Shown here: positions 61,623-64,000 of the stretch, piece by piece
Layout: the number at the start of each line of letters is the position of its first letter
Numbering within the stretch: position 1 is the first letter of the stretch
NCBI RefSeq assembly: GCF_018613935.1
Contig: NZ_JAGGPF010000001.1
Location: 310,001-374,000, forward strand
Source of the DNA: Agromyces sp. ISL-38
Lineage (GTDB): Bacteria; Actinomycetota; Actinomycetes; Actinomycetales; Microbacteriaceae
DNA: 64,000 nucleotides
Direction: 5' to 3'
Made by a program: the position numbers and the translations under genes
Notes under the pieces: model-generated
Seen by the model: the letters and a program-made list of their open reading frames with translations, nothing else
What the model was told of the DNA's origin: nothing
Database searches by the model: none

Positions 61623-62972
61623 ATGACCACCAAGCGCAGCAGGTCCGGCTTCCGCCGGATCGCCACTGCCGTCGTCACCGTCGCCGCCCTGGGCGGCGCG
61701 CTCGTCGCCTGTGCACCCCAGGCCGGCGCCGGCACCGCAGAGGGCTCGGCATCCGACCTCGAGGCAGCCCTCGAAGCGGGCGGCACGATCACCTACTGGA
61801 GCTGGACCCCCTCGGCCGAGGCCCAGGTCGCGGCCTTCGAGAAGGCCTACCCCAAGGTCGACGTGAAGCTCGTGAACGCCGGCACCAACACCGAGGAGTA
61901 CACGAAGCTCCAGAACGCGATCAAGGCCGGCTCGGGCGCCCCCGACGTGGCGCAGATCGAGTACTACGCGATGCCGCAGTTCGCACTCTCTGACTCGCTG
62001 CTCGACCTCTCCGCCTACGGCCTCGACGAGCTCGAAGACCAGTACACCGCCTCGACCTGGGGTTCCGTCAACATCGACGGCAAGCTCTACGGCCTCCCAC
62101 AGGACTCGGGTCCCATGGCGCTGTTCTACAACGCCACGGTGTTCGACCAGTTCGGCATCGCCGTGCCGACGACGTGGGACGAGTACATCGCCGCCGGTGA
62201 GCAGCTGCACGCTGCAGACCCGACGAAGTACATCACCTCCGACACGGGCGACTCCGGCTTCGCGACCAGCATGATCTGGCAGGCCGGCGGCCACCCGTTC
62301 GACGTCGACGGCGCTGACATCACTGTCGACCTCGCCGACGAAGGCAGCGCCAAGTGGGCCGACACGTGGAACCAGCTGCTCGAGAAGGACCTGCTCTCCG
62401 ACATCCCGGGCTGGAGCGACGAGTGGTTCAAGGGTCTCGGTGACGGCACGATCGCAAGCCTCGTGGTCGGTGCGTGGATGCCGGGCGTGCTCGAGTCGAG
62501 CGTTCCCGACGCCGCCGGCGACTGGCGAGTCGCGCCGATCCCGACGTACGACGGCGAGCCCGTGTCCGCCGAGAACGGCGGCGGCGGCCAAGCCGTGCTG
62601 AAGCAGAGCAAGAACCCGGCGCTCGCCGCGGCCTTCCTCGAGTGGCTCAACAGCGACCCCGAGTCGATCAAGATCTTCGGCGAGAGCGGCGGGTTCCCGT
62701 CGACGGTCGCCGAGCTCGAATCGGAGGACTTCGTGAATCAGGAGTCGGAGTACTTCGGTGGCCAGAAGATCAACGAGGTGCTGACACAGGCGGCAAGCGA
62801 CGTTCTGCCCGGTTGGTCGTACCTGCCCTACCAGGTGTACGCCAACAGCATCTTCGGCGACACCGTGGGCCAGGCCTACGCGAACAAGTCCGACCTCAAT
62901 GCCGGACTCGCCACCTGGCAGAAGCAGCTCGTCGACTACGGCAACGAGCAGGGCTTCGACGTCAAGGGCTGA
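61623..62972 (+). CDS. Extracellular sugar-binding lipoprotein
   Basis: A 449-residue solute-binding lipoprotein (family 1). The signal peptide ends in the lipobox ALVAC (Cys30). The mature part begins with a short linker, then GTITYWSWTPSAEAQVAAFEKAYPKV. GKLYGLPQDSGPMALFYN is the usual sugar-binding segment. AAAGGAACACC is the ribosome site. Sugar unknown, likely a galactoside or oligosaccharide. Confidence 0.93.
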   Translation: MTTKRSRSGFRRIATAVVTVAALGGALVACAPQAGAGTAEGSASDLEAALEAGGTITYWSWTPSAEAQVAAFEKAYPKVDVKLVNAGTNTEEYTKLQNAIKAGSGAPDVAQIEYYAMPQFALSDSLLDLSAYGLDELEDQYTASTWGSVNIDGKLYGLPQDSGPMALFYNATVFDQFGIAVPTTWDEYIAAGEQLHAADPTKYITSDTGDSGFATSMIWQAGGHPFDVDGADITVDLADEGSAKWADTWNQLLEKDLLSDIPGWSDEWFKGLGDGTIASLVVGAWMPGVLESSVPDAAGDWRVAPIPTYDGEPVSAENGGGGQAVLKQSKNPALAAAFLEWLNSDPESIKIFGESGGFPSTVAELESEDFVNQESEYFGGQKINEVLTQAASDVLPGWSYLPYQVYANSIFGDTVGQAYANKSDLNAGLATWQKQLVDYGNEQGFDVKG

Positions 62973-63038
62973 TCATCGCAGCCGATCGGAGCCGTTGACC
63001 GGCGCCGTTCATCGCCGCGGCTGATCGCCGCAGTCCGA

Positions 63039-63070
63039 CGTGTGCGGGCCGGGAAACCGGCCCGCACACG
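63039..63070 (+). terminator. Strong intercistronic hairpin
   Basis: CGTGTGCGGGCCGG and CCGGCCCGCACACG form a perfect 14-bp stem with a GAAA loop. It lies between the binding-protein and beta-galactosidase genes and could terminate partially or protect the upstream mRNA. Confidence 0.82.
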
Positions 63071-63102
63071 TTCGCCCACCACACGGAAGGCAACATAGCC
63101 TC

Positions 63103-64000
63103 ATGCCAGAGTTCTCAATCGGAGCGGACGACTTCCTGCTCGACGGGAAACCGCACCGGATCATCTCCGGAGCGATGCACTACTTCCGCGTGCACCCCGA
63201 CCAGTGGGCCGATCGCATCCGCAAGGCCCGGCTCATGGGACTCAACACGATCGAGACGTACGTCGCCTGGAACGCCCATGCACCGCGTCGGGGCGAGTTC
63301 ATCACCGACGGCGGGCTCGACCTGGGTCGCTACCTCTCGCTCATAGCGGCCGAGGGAATGCACGCGATCGTGCGACCCGGCCCCTACATCTGCGCCGAGT
63401 GGGACAACGGCGGCCTGCCGGCCTGGCTGCTGCGCGATGCCGCAGTTCGCCCGCGCAGCTCGGAGCCCACCTACCTCGACGCCGTCACGGAGTACCTCCG
63501 TCAGGTCTACGAGATCGTGGCGCCGCTGCAGGTGCAGCACGGCGGACCGGTCGTGCTCGTGCAGATCGAGAACGAATACGGCGCCTACGGCGACGACAAG
63601 GACTACCTCACCGCACTCGTGCGGGTGACCCGCGAGTCGGGCATCACCCTGCCGTTGACGACGATCGACCAGCCGGTGCCCGAGATGCTCGAAGCCGGAA
63701 GGCTTCCCGGCTTGCACATGACCGTTTCGTTCGGCTCGCGTTCCGTCGAGCGGATGGCGACGCTCCGCGAGTTCCAGCCGACAGGCCCGCTCATGTGCAT
63801 GGAGTTCTGGGACGGCTGGTTCGACAGCTGGGGCACCCACCACCACACCACGTCGGCCGAGCAGTCGGCATCCGACCTCGACGCGCTCCTCGTTGTCGGC
63901 GGCTCGGTCAATCTCTACATGTTCCACGGCGGCACGAACTTCGGCCTCACGAATGGCGCCAACCACAAGGGCCGCTACGTGCCGATCACGACGTCGTACG
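63103..64000 (+). CDS. Beta-galactosidase, glycoside hydrolase family 35 (partial, cut by window end)
   Basis: The first 299 codons of a GH35 enzyme hydrolysing terminal beta-galactosides. The acid/base is E158 (QIENEYGAYG); the nucleophile E234 in MEFWDGWFDSWG. Conserved parts also include LDGKPHRIISGAMHYFRVHPDQWADRIRKARLMGLNTIETYVAWN and GPYICAEWDNGGLPAWLL. No signal peptide, so it is intracellular and acts on imported substrate. A GGAAGG ribosome site is about 12 bases from ATG 63103. It extends beyond the window. Confidence 0.93.
   Translation, partial: MPEFSIGADDFLLDGKPHRIISGAMHYFRVHPDQWADRIRKARLMGLNTIETYVAWNAHAPRRGEFITDGGLDLGRYLSLIAAEGMHAIVRPGPYICAEWDNGGLPAWLLRDAAVRPRSSEPTYLDAVTEYLRQVYEIVAPLQVQHGGPVVLVQIENEYGAYGDDKDYLTALVRVTRESGITLPLTTIDQPVPEMLEAGRLPGLHMTVSFGSRSVERMATLREFQPTGPLMCMEFWDGWFDSWGTHHHTTSAEQSASDLDALLVVGGSVNLYMFHGGTNFGLTNGANHKGRYVPITTSY

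Overview
This is a chromosomal origin segment of a high-GC actinobacterium, most likely Microbacteriaceae (Agromyces-like). Three observations support this. The order rpmH-dnaA-dnaN-recF-dciA-gyrB-gyrA-DUF3566-tRNA-Ile-tRNA-Ala is typical of Actinobacteria. The cell-division/kinase operon fhaA-fhaB-pstP-rodA-pbpA-pknA-pknB is actinobacterial, with crgA and a class E sortase beside it. The GC content is high, with many GTG and TTG starts. The genus is inferred, not proven.

Layout. 1-2.3 kb: a PLP aminotransferase and a Ddl-like ATP-grasp ligase. 2.4-9.2 kb: parB and parA (ParA with an unusual ~500-residue repetitive N-terminal extension), six parS-like sites, an inserted araC/VOC gene pair, a degenerate palindromic repeat array, and rsmG. 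9.2-11.7 kb: khpB, yidC, yidD, rnpA and rpmH, transcribed away from dnaA. 12.1-21.7 kb: dnaA, the oriC spacer, dnaN, recF, dciA, gyrB and gyrA. 21.7-26.5 kb: DUF3566 protein, two tRNAs, DUF1801, NUDIX, small proteins, cyclophilin and a zinc-ribbon rhomboid. 26.5-37.5 kb: an isolated inverted pair of perfect DnaA boxes, crgA, sortase E, a small membrane protein, a TrpG/PabA-type amidotransferase and the peptidoglycan/kinase operon. 37.6-40.9 kb: a GH65 disaccharide phosphorylase with its sugar-phosphate mutase. 41.1-45.1 kb: tRNA-Leu and a copper-resistance cluster (DUF305 lipoprotein, CopA, CopZ, CsoR with two operator palindromes). 45.1-50.2 kb: a decayed SDR gene, SRAP, YbaK-type deacylase, Zn-alcohol dehydrogenase divergent from a TetR regulator, a membrane protein and an F420 reductase-like oxidoreductase. 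50.3-56.1 kb: a secreted LAxTG surface protein, and a DevS/DevR-like two-component system flanked by two universal stress proteins. 56.1-64 kb: AlkA-type glycosylase, LLM oxidoreductase, cupin, and a LacI-controlled sugar ABC importer (two permeases, a lipoprotein) followed by a GH35 beta-galactosidase cut by the window edge.

How the genes work together. The first 26 kb combine replication initiation, origin segregation (ParAB-parS), membrane insertion and supercoiling control. The fhaA-pknB operon links cell-wall synthesis (RodA, PbpA) to Ser/Thr phosphorylation. The right-hand part is accessory metabolism and stress response. Each regulator gene there (CsoR, TetR, DevR, LacI) has a recognisable palindromic site in an adjacent intergenic space. 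I found no CRISPR array, insertion sequence or prophage. The most unusual items are the repeat-extended ParA with its parS field, the origin-distal DnaA-box inverted repeat, the palindromic repeat array next to rsmG, and the DevR-box/USP module.
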